Below, in pieces: positions 41,655 through 51,767 of a DNA stretch of 64,000 nucleotides. The DNA lies in assembly GCF_000002875.2 (NCBI RefSeq), contig NC_009417.2, positions 787,929 to 851,928 on the forward strand, written 5' to 3'. Within the stretch, counting starts at the first letter, position 1. Every line of letters begins with the position of its first letter. The notes under the pieces are model-generated. The model ran no database searches, was not told the DNA's origin, and worked only from the letters and a program-made list of their open reading frames with translations. Position numbers and translations under genes: made by a program. This DNA comes from Leishmania infantum JPCM5 (Eukaryota; Euglenozoa; Kinetoplastea; Trypanosomatida; Trypanosomatidae).

Positions 41655-41695
41655 TCTTTCCCTTCTCCACCTCCCCCTTTTTTCTTCCGTCGTAG
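41655..41695 (+). promoter_or_regulatory. Predicted spliced-leader acceptor for the copper ATPase
   Basis: Strong C/T tract from 41655 to 41690 followed by TAG with AG at 41694-41695. It would give a 261-base 5' UTR before the ATG at 41957. Confidence 0.55.
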
Positions 41696-41956
41696 ATCAC
41701 CTCACACACGGTGTCCTTCACGACGACGACGCAATCAGCCACCTTCTACGGCACCTTCGCGCAGCGTCACGCGCATGCGAGGACGATTCGCACCGCGACG
41801 GGGACGCACGGCAACGGACAGCCAGAGTGCGTATCACTTGCTGTGTCTCAAGATTGCATCAGATCTGCAGTCAACCTCACTGACCCTGCGTCCTTGTGTG
41901 AGGTCAGACATCACCATTTCGACGACTGCTGCGGTTCCTGTCCTTTATCCACAACG

Positions 41957-44900
41957 ATGGGCGCGACGACTGCTCAAGTGGCTGGCGACAGGCAAGCAAC
42001 GCGCCGCGTCACGCTGAACGTCTTTGGGATGACGTGCAGGGGATGTGCTCAACACGTGCAAGAGAATTTGATGACACTGGGGGGAGTGCACTCCGTCTCC
42101 GTGGACCTCGACGCGCAGCTTGCCGAGGTGGATGTGGACGCGACCGATGCAGCTTCTGAGTTCCGCATCGAGCAGAAGGTGGTTTCGATGGGCTACACAG
42201 TGCAGCCCGCGGTACTGCCGTCGTGCGGGGCGCCGGGGCGAGAAGAGAGTGAGCTCTCACCAGCGCCGCCCCCTTTGCGTCCCAGTGCGGCAAGTCTCTC
42301 CCACGTCTCCTCCATTGCCTCTGTGCCGACGTGCTGTGCGTCACAGCTGCAGCGGCCCAGCGAGACGTCCAAGTCGACGGAAACGAGCTCGCTGCGACAG
42401 GGCGGCGGCTTCTTACCTTTCTCTCGCCGCTTCCGCCGGGTGCCGTGCGGCTGCGGTGGGCGCGGGTGCCTGTGCGCCTACGCGCCTGAGCCGGTGATGG
42501 TGACGGAGGAGACGCGTCTGATTCCTGAAAATGACTCGGAAGAATGCCTGTCGGAGAGGGCCGAGTCGCCATCGTCGGTGGACATTACTGTGGATGCCGT
42601 CCAGGCTCGCGCCTCACAGAGGCGCCGTGCCCCTGTGGGTGTCCGCGCCACGTCGCCGACGGCTGCAGCGGCAGCGGCGGAAGCCAAGACGAGCCTCCTG
42701 ATCGAGGGCATGTCGTGCACCTCTTGTGCTGCTCGCATCGAGGCAAAACTCAAGCAGCTCAAGGGCGTGCTCGGCGTGTCTGTGAACTTCTCAGCCATGA
42801 GTGGGCAGGTACTGCACAACCCTGCTCTTGCATCACTCCAGAAGGTTGTGAGCTGTGTGGCCGACATGGGCTACATCGTGACGGCACAGGACACAACCGC
42901 CCCACTCGGCACCGCCGACGGCGAGCCACCACAACAGGGCGAGTGCAAGTGCCGCACCAACCTGCGAGCCGTCCCGGTGCATGTAGGGAGCCTCATGTCG
43001 GGCTATGAGCATCGCGTGGTTGTTCTAGGTATGTCATGTGCCTCCTGCGCAGCCCGTATAGAGCACAGGTTGCGGCAGATGCCCACTGTCCTGAGCTGCA
43101 CCGTCTCCTTCGCTACTGGCACCGCCGTCATCACGACCTGCACCCCCAGCGGCTTCACGGACGCATGCAAGATGGTGCGCTCGATGGGGTATACTGTGAC
43201 GGAGACGGCGCTGATGAAGCCTGACTCCTCCATTAGCCGCACTCGTGAGGCGCTCGAGCGCGCGCGCGAAATCGCGGAGCATGAGCGCAACCTGATCGGC
43301 AGCGCACTGCTGAGCGTGCCACTCGCGGCGGTGATGGTCTTGACAGTGTTCATGGACATCATGGCGCGGCCGCTGCTGGCGCTCATGATCGACGGGATGC
43401 AGTTCTGCGTCGTCACCCCGATCGTCTTCCACTTTGGTCAAGGCTTCTTCCTCAGCGCGTGGCGCAGCTGGCAGCACGGCGCCTACACGATGGATACGCT
43501 CGTTGCCATTGGCACGGGCTGCACATACGCCTACTCCACTGTTGTCTACCTGCTCACGCTGTTTGTGTACCCGCATGCGCGTATGATGACGTACTTTGAC
43601 ACGGCAGGAATGCTGACAACCTTCATGCTACTTGGCCGCTTCCTCGAGGCGCGGGCAAAACGCAGCGCAAGTGGGGCGGTCATTGAGCTGATGAGTCTGA
43701 TGCCGACAACGGCCGTGTGCGTGCAGCCAGACGGGAGTGAGGTGCGGGTGAGCGCGTCGCAGCTGCAGAAGGGCGCCCTCGTGCGTGTGCTGGCCGGCGA
43801 TCGTGTTCCTGTCGACGGCACTATCGTCGAAGGCAGCTCCGAGTTGGACGAGCAGATGGTGACAGGCGAGTCACTGTCGAAGCAGAAGAAGCCCGGCGAA
43901 GAGGTGGTCGGCGGCACCCTTAACATCACCGGATCGCTGCTCATCCGCGCGGACAAGGTTGGGGAAGAGACGATGATCGCGCAGGTGCTGCGTATTGTGC
44001 AGGAGGCTCAAAACACAAAGCCATCTATCCAGCGCGCTGCCGACCGAATCGCCATGTCGTTTGTGCCTTTCGTCCTCGTCTTCTCCCTACTGACGCTCGG
44101 CTTGTGGCTTTTGCTCGGTGTGACGGACGCGTACCCGGTGTCGTGGCGCGGGGCGGAGACGAGCTGGCAGGCGTTCGCCTTCAACTTCTTCATCTCAACC
44201 GTTGTCGCCGCCTGTCCGTGCGCGCTGGGACTGGCCACTCCGACAGCGATCATGGTGGGCACCGGCGTGGGGGCGAAAAACGGAGTGCTGGTAAAGAGTG
44301 GCACCACGCTGGAGGAGGTGCGAAGTGTCAACTGCGTCGTGCTCGACAAGACGGGCACCATCACCAACGGTCGGCTGGAGGTGGTTCGGACACACATGAT
44401 AATGGCGGGTTTGGCGTTGCCTCCAACTACGACCGCGCAGCCTCATGGCAGCTCGGATGCTGCCTTGGTGCGCTGCCTTGTCGGGCTCGTGGAGGCGCAG
44501 TCTAACCACCCTATCGCGAAGGCGGTCAGCGCCAAGCTACTGGCGGAGACTGACAGCGGCACGGACGAGGTGCAGCGCCGCGCCCGCTATGGGGTGTCAT
44601 CCGTTGTGACGCATGGTGGCAAGGGCGTGGAGGCCTCGGTGACCGTGAGGCCAGCAAGCGACGACAACGGCAAGGTCTCTTCCGAGCCGCCACCGCCGCG
44701 AGCGCATCATGTCCTCGTCGGGAATGTGGCGCTTCTGCGCGAGCACGGCGTTTCGTTAACCCGTGAGGTGGCCCACCTCGTGGAGGAGGAGAACGGGCAC
44801 GGTCTGACAACTGTTGTTGCTGCGGTCGATGGCGCAGCGTGCGTTGTCGTCAGCCTTGCCGACGGCCCGAAGCGTGAGGCGCACGGTGTCATCCGGTATC

Positions 44901-45448
44901 TGCACAAGGCTGGGATTCGCGTGCTGATGGTCACGGGCGACAACGCCGGCGTGGCGGGCCGGATCGCGGCCGAGGTCGGAATCCACTCGAAAGATGTGTA
45001 CGCCGAGGCGCTTCCTATCGCCAAGGCGGAGATTGTTAAGGAGCTGCAGGAGCAGGGGTCGCGGGTGATGTTCGTTGGCGATGGCATCAACGACAGCCCC
45101 GCCCTGGCACAGGCCAACGTCGGAGTCGCCCTCGGCGCTGGCACCGAAGTGGCGATTGAGGCGGCCGACGCGGTGCTCGTGCACGATAGCCTTGTGGATC
45201 TGCTGAACTTGCAATCCCTATCTAAGGTCACTGTGCGACGCATCTACGGCAACTTCATCTGGGCCTTTGGGTACAATCTGCTGATGCTCCCCACTGCCAG
45301 CGGGCTGCTGTACCCTTTCTTTCACATTCGGCTTCCTCCCGTCGCGGCGGGCGCGGCGATGATGTTGTCCAGCCTCAGCGTTCTGACATCGAGCCTGACC
45401 ATCCGCTGCTTCCGCGCACATCGCGAACGCGATTTCTATTTCACGTGA
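41957..45448 (+). CDS. Copper-transporting P1B-type ATPase (ATP7/CopA-like)
   Basis: 1163 residues from ATG 41957 (MGATTAQVAGDRQATRRVTL), the first ATG in frame. Three heavy-metal-associated domains carry GMTCRGC (Cys27/Cys30), GMSCTSC (Cys254/Cys257) and GMSCASC (Cys361/Cys364). The core has all P-type signatures: TGES actuator loop, CPC in the sixth membrane helix (753-755), phosphorylated Asp797 in DKTGT, SNHP in the nucleotide domain, GDG-IND hinge (VGDGINDSPAL), and the Cu(I) motifs YN (FGYNLL) and MLSSLSV in the last helices. Eight membrane helices are expected. It moves Cu(I) out of the cytosol, across the plasma membrane or into secretory compartments, at the cost of ATP. A Cys-rich linker (CGCGGRGCLC, about 164-173) lies between domains 1 and 2. 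Mammalian ATP7 has six metal-binding domains; three is intermediate. Confidence 0.95.
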   Translation: MGATTAQVAGDRQATRRVTLNVFGMTCRGCAQHVQENLMTLGGVHSVSVDLDAQLAEVDVDATDAASEFRIEQKVVSMGYTVQPAVLPSCGAPGREESELSPAPPPLRPSAASLSHVSSIASVPTCCASQLQRPSETSKSTETSSLRQGGGFLPFSRRFRRVPCGCGGRGCLCAYAPEPVMVTEETRLIPENDSEECLSERAESPSSVDITVDAVQARASQRRRAPVGVRATSPTAAAAAAEAKTSLLIEGMSCTSCAARIEAKLKQLKGVLGVSVNFSAMSGQVLHNPALASLQKVVSCVADMGYIVTAQDTTAPLGTADGEPPQQGECKCRTNLRAVPVHVGSLMSGYEHRVVVLGMSCASCAARIEHRLRQMPTVLSCTVSFATGTAVITTCTPSGFTDACKMVRSMGYTVTETALMKPDSSISRTREALERAREIAEHERNLIGSALLSVPLAAVMVLTVFMDIMARPLLALMIDGMQFCVVTPIVFHFGQGFFLSAWRSWQHGAYTMDTLVAIGTGCTYAYSTVVYLLTLFVYPHARMMTYFDTAGMLTTFMLLGRFLEARAKRSASGAVIELMSLMPTTAVCVQPDGSEVRVSASQLQKGALVRVLAGDRVPVDGTIVEGSSELDEQMVTGESLSKQKKPGEEVVGGTLNITGSLLIRADKVGEETMIAQVLRIVQEAQNTKPSIQRAADRIAMSFVPFVLVFSLLTLGLWLLLGVTDAYPVSWRGAETSWQAFAFNFFISTVVAACPCALGLATPTAIMVGTGVGAKNGVLVKSGTTLEEVRSVNCVVLDKTGTITNGRLEVVRTHMIMAGLALPPTTTAQPHGSSDAALVRCLVGLVEAQSNHPIAKAVSAKLLAETDSGTDEVQRRARYGVSSVVTHGGKGVEASVTVRPASDDNGKVSSEPPPPRAHHVLVGNVALLREHGVSLTREVAHLVEEENGHGLTTVVAAVDGAACVVVSLADGPKREAHGVIRYLHKAGIRVLMVTGDNAGVAGRIAAEVGIHSKDVYAEALPIAKAEIVKELQEQGSRVMFVGDGINDSPALAQANVGVALGAGTEVAIEAADAVLVHDSLVDLLNLQSLSKVTVRRIYGNFIWAFGYNLLMLPTASGLLYPFFHIRLPPVAAGAAMMLSSLSVLTSSLTIRCFRAHRERDFYFT

Positions 45449-46764
45449 GCCAACGCCGGGCTCGGCGGCTTTTGTTTTCCCTTGTCTTGTTGATCTTTCG
45501 GGCCTTCCCTTTTCGCTCTCGGTTCTTTATGCGCATACACGAATGGCACCTCGTGAGTGCGCCGTGTATGCCCCTGGGCGGTGCGAGCGCGCGCGCGTCA
45601 TCGTCGTCATCGTCGTACGCATTGGACCCCTTTTTTGTGTCTGTTCAGATTATGTGTCTCATCTCTCCTACTGTGGCTGCTCTCGATGCACCATTCGCCA
45701 CCACAGTCGTACTCACCCCCTCGCCAACATATGCCTACACGCACTGCACATGAAGACAACAGTGAGGTATGAGGCGAAAGACCGCGAGGAGCCAAAACAA
45801 AATGAGGCGCCCCCTCTTACGCACCAGCCACGCGAGTCACTCACCACGCATACGTGCACGCAAGGTAGGCGACTGACTCTCCGTGCACCGAGCATCGTAT
45901 TGGACGCCGTGTGCCGGGTGGCTGCGTGGGCGGTGCCATGCATGCGGCTATGGCAGGCTTTGCCTTCTCCGCCTCCTTCTACGTCTTTGCCCTTGTGATT
46001 GTGTACGAGCTGCGTCTCTGTTTTGTTCTCTCCGGTGACTGAGGCGGCGCACTGCTGTACTGGCGCGCCTAGGGCTGCCATCGCACCGCGCGATGTGGGG
46101 TCTGCGACAGGCCGGGTAGCATGGAGCTGGCCTCGTTGAAGCGACAGAACGGTGTGCTTTCTCTTCGTGCAAGGCGTGCTGCCACTAGAAGCTGCTGAGT
46201 TGGTAAGGCACGAGGAAAAGGATGAACGTAGTCGTTGGCCCTGAGTGACGCACTCACAGGAGAGCGAGTGGAGGATTTGGGGAGCATGAGGGAGAGGACT
46301 GCCGCGTTGTCGAGTTATCGAGGCTCGGCATTGCTTAGTACCGCAACGATGCACTGTGTTCGACGAGTTGGCAGTATGCCTCGTCTCCACGTCGCCTCCC
46401 TCCTTTTTTCACCACGCGCGAAGCTCCAGCACGTGAGCACGGGGCCGCTGTAGCAGCGGCATGAAATTTGGGACATCAGTGGTGGCTCTCTTGCTTGCCG
46501 TCTTCACCTTCGCTCTCTTCGTTGATGTTTGTGCGTCTTCTTCTGCGCCAATGAGCCACACGCGAGCACTTCCCATCCACGCACCATTCGCAGCACGAGG
46601 CGTATGGGTCGGAGAGAGGCACAGAATACATCGCATCTTAGACATAACAGACACGCATGCACACACATACACACACACACACACACGCACAGACACAGAC
46701 AAACCCATTTATTCTTGTCGCTTCAAGAGAAATAGGCAAGGTGCCCGTAGACTGAGTCGCTATC
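45449..46764. other. Spacer between copper ATPase and histidine phosphatase
   Basis: No gene. Pyrimidine tract at about 46488-46545 (likely trans-splicing region of the next gene) and a CA microsatellite at 46660-46700. A short frame from 46461 mimics a signal peptide but is a translation of the pyrimidine tract. Confidence 0.6.
46660..46700 (+). repeat. CA microsatellite
   Basis: About 40 bases of CA with a few interruptions, within the leader of the histidine phosphatase gene. Confidence 0.85.
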
Positions 46765-48273
46765 ATGTGGTGGACAGCGGCGCGCAGGCGCCTCTACTAC
46801 CCGAACCAAATCTTCATCAGCAAAGACAACCGCCGCATTAAAAATTCGTGGCTGCCGCGGCGGCTCCTCCTCGTGCGCCACGGCGAGTCGGAGGCAAATG
46901 TCAACCGGGAGGTGTACAGCAACACGCCAGACTGGAAGATCCCGCTGACGGCGCTCGGCCGGGAGCAGGCGTACGACTGCGGCAAGCGACTCCGCAACAT
47001 CATCCAGGGGGAGAAGCTGTACATCTACTACTCTCCGTACGCTCGCACTAGGCAGACCCTGAGCGAGATCCGCCGAAGCTTCGACGAGTCGCAGATCCAG
47101 GGCGAACGCGAGGATGAGCGGCTGCGCGAGCAAGAGATGGGCAACTACCAGCCCTTGCAGGATATGGACGCGACATGGGCTGCGCGCCACGCCTTTGGGC
47201 GATTGTACTATCGCTTTCCGTTTGGGGAGAGCGGCGCCGATGTCGGCGATCGCGTCTCTGGCTTCTTCGACTCCCTCCTGCGCGAGAGCATCGGCTTGAC
47301 GGTGCCGAACATGAACGAATGCGTTGTGCAAGGCGCACGAGAGGGGCTTGGCGGCCTAGATCTCGGCCTGTGGAGTACTGGCGTCGATAACGTTCCAGGC
47401 AGCTCTTGCGGTTGCTCCGCGTCGTCGTCACAGGGAGGCCCTGCGGCATCGTCGACGGGAAGCGAGTCTGCGCCGCCGTCGTGGACACCGTCGCCCCACC
47501 ACGCCACGACGTCTTCCACCGGCCTGCGGAGGACGATCCGGCGTACATCTCCGCACCACCCGCTGCCTCTATCGGGCCTTGGCGAGGTCGAAGCCCGCGG
47601 CGTCCTACCGCTGAACGACCATGGCGCCAGCGCCGGCGAAGATCAAAATGTTCTGATCATCGCACACGGGCTCCTTATCCGTCTTTTCATTGGCCGCTGG
47701 TTCCGTGTGCCGATGGAGGTCTTTGAGACGATGTGCAACCCGCCCAACTGCGCCATCATTGTGCTGGAGCGCGACGACCGACTCGGCCGCCTCGTCATGA
47801 CGGACATCAGCAAGAGTCTGTTTGGTAGCGACCCGCTGCTGCAGATGATGCGCTTTGACGGCCACGAGGACACTCGCTGGTACCGTGAAAAGTTCCTCGG
47901 CATTGTGGACCCCACAAAGGCCGCGGAGGAGGCGGTGGCCGAGGATGATGACGAGAACCATTATTCCATGTCAAACGCGCACAACAGCGGCGTCGGGGCC
48001 CCGGCCCCACCGCCACGACAACGCAAGCCCTCCACGTCGGCGGCAACACGGTCTTCTCCATCGACAAGCGCACCTGCATCAGGTACTAGTACTAGCAGCG
48101 CCGAGAGCGCGGACGCTTCAGCCTCTACAGCAGGGCACGCCGCGCTAGCTGCACGAGACCGCACTACCCAGTCCAAGTGCCCTCATCCTTGCATGGACTG
48201 TACACCAAATCGCGACTACATGAAGTTCTGTCGAGACGCTGATGATACCCCAAAGATGGGTTCGGTGGATTAG
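46765..48273 (+). CDS. Histidine phosphatase (phosphoglycerate-mutase-like), catalytically intact
   Basis: 502 residues from ATG 46765 (MWWTAARRRLYYPNQIFISK). The catalytic motif LLLVRHGESEAN has Arg38-His39-Gly40. The usual acid residue is Glu124 in LREQEMGNYQ, and the second catalytic His is His301 in IIAHGLLIR. NTPDWKIPLTALG, YYSPYARTRQT and YRFPFGESGADVGDRV match the eukaryotic branch of the family that includes yeast DET1 (YDR051C), an acid phosphatase linked to sterol transport, rather than glycolytic mutases. A low-complexity insert of about 90 residues (about 205-295) separates the halves, and the C-terminal 100 residues are Ser/Ala/Thr-rich. It lies 1.6 kb before a diverged paralogue. 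Substrate unknown; a phosphomonoesterase is the best inference. Confidence 0.85.
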   Translation: MWWTAARRRLYYPNQIFISKDNRRIKNSWLPRRLLLVRHGESEANVNREVYSNTPDWKIPLTALGREQAYDCGKRLRNIIQGEKLYIYYSPYARTRQTLSEIRRSFDESQIQGEREDERLREQEMGNYQPLQDMDATWAARHAFGRLYYRFPFGESGADVGDRVSGFFDSLLRESIGLTVPNMNECVVQGAREGLGGLDLGLWSTGVDNVPGSSCGCSASSSQGGPAASSTGSESAPPSWTPSPHHATTSSTGLRRTIRRTSPHHPLPLSGLGEVEARGVLPLNDHGASAGEDQNVLIIAHGLLIRLFIGRWFRVPMEVFETMCNPPNCAIIVLERDDRLGRLVMTDISKSLFGSDPLLQMMRFDGHEDTRWYREKFLGIVDPTKAAEEAVAEDDDENHYSMSNAHNSGVGAPAPPPRQRKPSTSAATRSSPSTSAPASGTSTSSAESADASASTAGHAALAARDRTTQSKCPHPCMDCTPNRDYMKFCRDADDTPKMGSVD

Positions 48274-49898
48274 TCGCTGCTACGTCACTTGCTGCATCGT
48301 TTTCTTTTTTTCGCGCTCGGTTTTCACCGTCGATCGATGCCGTTTTTACCCGCGAGTGCTGCAAAGGGAAGGAGGTCTTTGACCGCTTCACACGTGCGCA
48401 CCTGTAAAGCGAGCGGCCGATCCCTCCCTCAGCTTCGTCGCGCCCCGCTTTCTCTATTCCCCCCCTCCTCCCCCCGCGCCGCGCTGCGTTCGCGTAGGCG
48501 TACACGTGTTTCTGCCGCATGTCGATACAATGACCCTTCCTCTGATGCTTTTGCCTTATTTCGCTTGTTGCTGTGCGGAGCTTGGGTGTGCACGAGAACT
48601 TCGCCGCCACTGCTTTTCAAACGACGCCGGAAGAAAAGAAAGAGAGCTCTAGCGGCAGCAACAGGCAGAAAACATTGGAAAGGAAGCTAAGCGTCGCTGC
48701 GCTGCTGGCTTGCGAGGGCAAGAAGGCTCCCCTAGCTTGAAGGCACCCATACGACAAGGGCGCGCATGCACAAACTTCCACTTTCCCTCCGGTGTAGTGT
48801 GTTTCTGTTCTATCCAGCATACAGATATAGAGTAGCCGAAACGGTTCCCTCCCCGCTGCCACCCCAGGCAAGCCTCCCTCCTCTTCGCCAACCCTCTCCA
48901 CTTGCGGGGAGGGGCACATACACAGGCTCCTCCTATGCAAGGATGTCGTCTCCCTTTCTCTGCCTCTTTCCTTCATGCGCGCCGGCTCTTCTTCGTCTGG
49001 TTCTCTTTCTGTGTCTCTCGTGCCTTTTGCCCATTTGCGTTGGCATCAGTTTTTCCTCTACCTCCTCCTCGTGTGCCGCACGCATATACACACACGTACA
49101 CACATACACACGCACAGTCTCTCGCTCTCTGCTTGAGGAGGCCTCGCTCTGTGTGTCTCTGCCACTCTCCATCCTCTCTTGCGCCTCTTCGTCGGCATCC
49201 TCCGTCTTCTCTCTCTATTACACGGGCTTCACCGCTTTCGTGCTTTCGTACGCCTGCGTGTTTTCTTTTACGAGCAGTAGTCAACTACCCTTCGCCTCCC
49301 CTTCCTTCCGCAGACACATTCCTCGGGCCTGTCTCGCTGCCTCTCTCGTTTTTTTTTCCTTTGTCGCTTTATTCTTTTTTTTTCTGTAGTTGTTGCTGTG
49401 GTTGTGGTGACCGTGCGTTGTGCCTTTCTTTGCTTCCCCCCGTTTTTTTTTTCGCCTTGCGGCTCACTCACGCCTGTGATAGCGCTTCTCCCTCCTCCTC
49501 TTCTCTGTCCGTCTGCCTGAACATTTTTTTCCTTGTGGCGTAATTCGGCGTCTTCGCACTCCGCTGTGCGCATCGACGCGTGCGCGTCCACTAACGGAGA
49601 GAGATCGTACGACGTGCGTGTTCTCCCGCCAGATTTGACGGACTCGCATTGCCTTTGCTAGTTATATATATCTATATCTATATATATAGATATATTTCAC
49701 CCTCGTGCGCGCAACCTGCTTCTTTGCTGCGCGCCCGATTGTTTTGCCAGTCTCGTCTCCGTCGTCTGCCGCCTGGCGGGACACCAGCTTTGCGTGCTCC
49801 TGCACTCGCGTTTTTGGGCGCTCGTGCGAGTGCGTTAGTGCGGGGTTTCTGTGTGCACCGCGCAAGTACACCAGAAAAAGAAAAAAAAACAGTAGAAC
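48274..49898. other. Spacer between the two histidine-phosphatase paralogues
   Basis: No gene. Largely T/C-rich (48930-49550) with poly-T stretches (49346-49383, 49443-49452). A TA-rich palindromic island lies at 49663-49696, about 200 bases before the next ATG. Confidence 0.6.
49663..49696 (+). repeat. AT-only island with a 22-base perfect palindrome
   Basis: About 34 bases of A/T with two or three C/G. 49673-49694 is identical to its reverse complement (TATATC, ten bases of TA, GATATA). It could form a hairpin in the 5' leader of the pseudophosphatase mRNA. Confidence 0.8.
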
Positions 49899-51767
49899 AT
49901 GACAACTTCAACGCACGCTGCACTTGCGCCGCGTGCGCTACGGCACGCCCTGACAGCACGTGCAAGTGCTCCTCGACTGCCGAGCGGGGCATCGCCGTGC
50001 TGCTGCCACGGCGCTTTTCGAGCAGCCCGCATGGTGTGGGTCGGTGTGGCTGCGTCGCTGATGCCTGTGACACTCGCTTCTTCGCATCGGTGCGCATCCT
50101 CGAAAGGATTCTCGAAGAACGACACGCCATCACCGCCACCGCCACCGCCACCGGTGCCGCCGTCTTCTGCTGTGCCGCAGGATACGGCGACACCCGGCTG
50201 GATTGCGACTCGCAAGCCAAATGGCGAGCAGCGCATGTCCATTTCGATTCGCAGCACCGCGCAACGACAGCTTGCACGTCGACAACCGCCGACAACCTCA
50301 TCGAGCTCCGCTTCCCTACCTCGGGCTGCGTTTGCTCCGGCGAGCCGCCCCGCCTCTGCTGTTGAGGCAACGCCCGAGCCAGCCTCGTCGTCCCAGGTCC
50401 CAGAAAAGCAGGAAGCCGCGTCAAAGGCGATCCTTGATAATGCACGTTCTTCCTCTTGCGCTGCCGCACCGCCGCCGTTTTCCGCCAGCAGCGATCAGCG
50501 CTCTAATCAGAACAACAAGTGTATCCACGACACACCCACTCTGACGTCTAAGCCTCCGCCATCGACGTCTTCCGCTTCATCAAGGGGCGCAGCGGCTCCG
50601 TCATCGCCACCCTCAGCGCCATCTTCAACCACCGGCACACCAAGAAGCGGTCATGACGCTGAGCCGGAGTGTCCTCACGACGCGGCGTCGTCCACTGCAT
50701 CCCCTTCTGCAGCGGGGTCGTCGGCGGTCGCCAGTTCGCAAAGGACAGCCGCGCCGCACTCGCTGCTTTACTCAGTGTCCCGTTTCACAGAGCCCGTCAA
50801 GCGCATTATTCTAATCCGGAACGGCCGCAGCGAGGCCAATGAAGATGTGAGGGCGTACGTGCAGACACCAGACTGGCGCATTCCATTGGTAGAGGAGGGA
50901 AAGCGCGAGGCGATCGCGGCGGGGCGCGCGCTGAGCGAGCTCATCGGCGATGATCCCGTGTACTTTTACTACTCTCCGTACATCCGATCGCGGCAGTCGC
51001 TGCGATACGTGCTGCAGGGCTTTGATGAGGCCCGATTAAGTGGGCTGTCACACACGCAGGAGTGGTGGGAGGATGAAGAAACTGCCGGTGCCGCATCAGC
51101 GGCAGCGGCTGCAGAGTCTTTGACGCTTAAGTGCGCCACCGCATCAGCTGACGAGGCGGGCACGCCACCTCTACTCGCCCCGGCTCCATCAGCGATCTCT
51201 ACCAACGCGACTTCTCCAGACGCGCAGTGTTGCTTCCATTGCGACCCATCTCTTGTGCTGAACAGAGGAACGAGCAACAACATCATTGGCGTCCGCGAAG
51301 ATGTGCGTCTTCGAGACGGCGACATTGGCCGCTACACGAGCGCCGACGAGCTCATGCACCACCTTGTGGAGCGTGAACGATACGGCAGGTTCTTCTACCG
51401 CTTCCCCTTTGGCGAGAGCGGCGCGGACGTCTGCGACCGTGTCACCTCCTTCCTCGATGCATTTCAGCGCGAGCGGGTCGAGTTTCCGATGGACACAAGC
51501 GTCGTCATCATCACCCATGGGCTGACGATGCGCATGTTTATCAAGCGCTGGTTCTACCTCACGGTGGAGACGTTTCACAAGATGAAGTCGCCACCGCCTG
51601 GGTCGTTGTGCACGTTGACTCGCTTGCACCACCGCAGCTGCTTCCGCCTGGACGAATGCTGCGTGGAGTCGATGAACCTGCCGTTGTCGCTGAACGAGTT
51701 CAACGGATACAAGTATCGCAACAAGCAGCTGCTGGGCTCCATGAGCTCCGGTGCCCCGTATATGTGA
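49899..51767 (+). CDS. Histidine-phosphatase paralogue with Asn in place of the catalytic His (predicted pseudoenzyme)
   Basis: 622 residues from ATG 49899 (MTTSTHAALAPRALRHALTA). The first 60 residues are rich in Ala/Arg/Ser with few acids and could be a mitochondrial presequence. Residues 60-295 are Pro/Ser/Ala low complexity. The phosphatase domain (about 296-600) parallels the neighbour at 46765: TPDWRIPLVEEGKREA, FYYSPYIRSRQSLRYV, YRFPFGESGADVCDRV and ITHGLTMRMFIKRWF. The signature reads IRNGRSEAN: Arg307-Asn308-Gly309 (codon AAC at 50820), where the family has RHG, and the acid residue is Asp475 (LRDGDIGRY) instead of Glu. The second His (His540) is kept. Loss of the phospho-accepting His should abolish phosphatase or mutase activity, so a binding or regulatory role is inferred. 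The frame is intact over 1.9 kb, so this is not a decaying pseudogene. Confidence 0.85.
   Translation: MTTSTHAALAPRALRHALTARASAPRLPSGASPCCCHGAFRAARMVWVGVAASLMPVTLASSHRCASSKGFSKNDTPSPPPPPPPVPPSSAVPQDTATPGWIATRKPNGEQRMSISIRSTAQRQLARRQPPTTSSSSASLPRAAFAPASRPASAVEATPEPASSSQVPEKQEAASKAILDNARSSSCAAAPPPFSASSDQRSNQNNKCIHDTPTLTSKPPPSTSSASSRGAAAPSSPPSAPSSTTGTPRSGHDAEPECPHDAASSTASPSAAGSSAVASSQRTAAPHSLLYSVSRFTEPVKRIILIRNGRSEANEDVRAYVQTPDWRIPLVEEGKREAIAAGRALSELIGDDPVYFYYSPYIRSRQSLRYVLQGFDEARLSGLSHTQEWWEDEETAGAASAAAAAESLTLKCATASADEAGTPPLLAPAPSAISTNATSPDAQCCFHCDPSLVLNRGTSNNIIGVREDVRLRDGDIGRYTSADELMHHLVERERYGRFFYRFPFGESGADVCDRVTSFLDAFQRERVEFPMDTSVVIITHGLTMRMFIKRWFYLTVETFHKMKSPPPGSLCTLTRLHHRSCFRLDECCVESMNLPLSLNEFNGYKYRNKQLLGSMSSGAPYM

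Larger units (their letters stand above)
40481..41956. other. Spacer before the copper ATPase gene
   Basis: No gene. It contains a CA/TA microsatellite (41226-41266), T/C-rich sequence from 41270, and a strong pyrimidine tract with AG at 41694-41695. The ATPase frame is open without an ATG from 41711 to 41956. Confidence 0.6.

Noticed and set aside
46461..46841. Frame opening MKFGTSVVALLLAVFTFALF, resembling a secreted protein with signal peptide
   Set aside because: The hydrophobic part is a translation of the pyrimidine tract that precedes the phosphatase gene, the rest translates a CA repeat, and the frame overlaps the start of the real gene.
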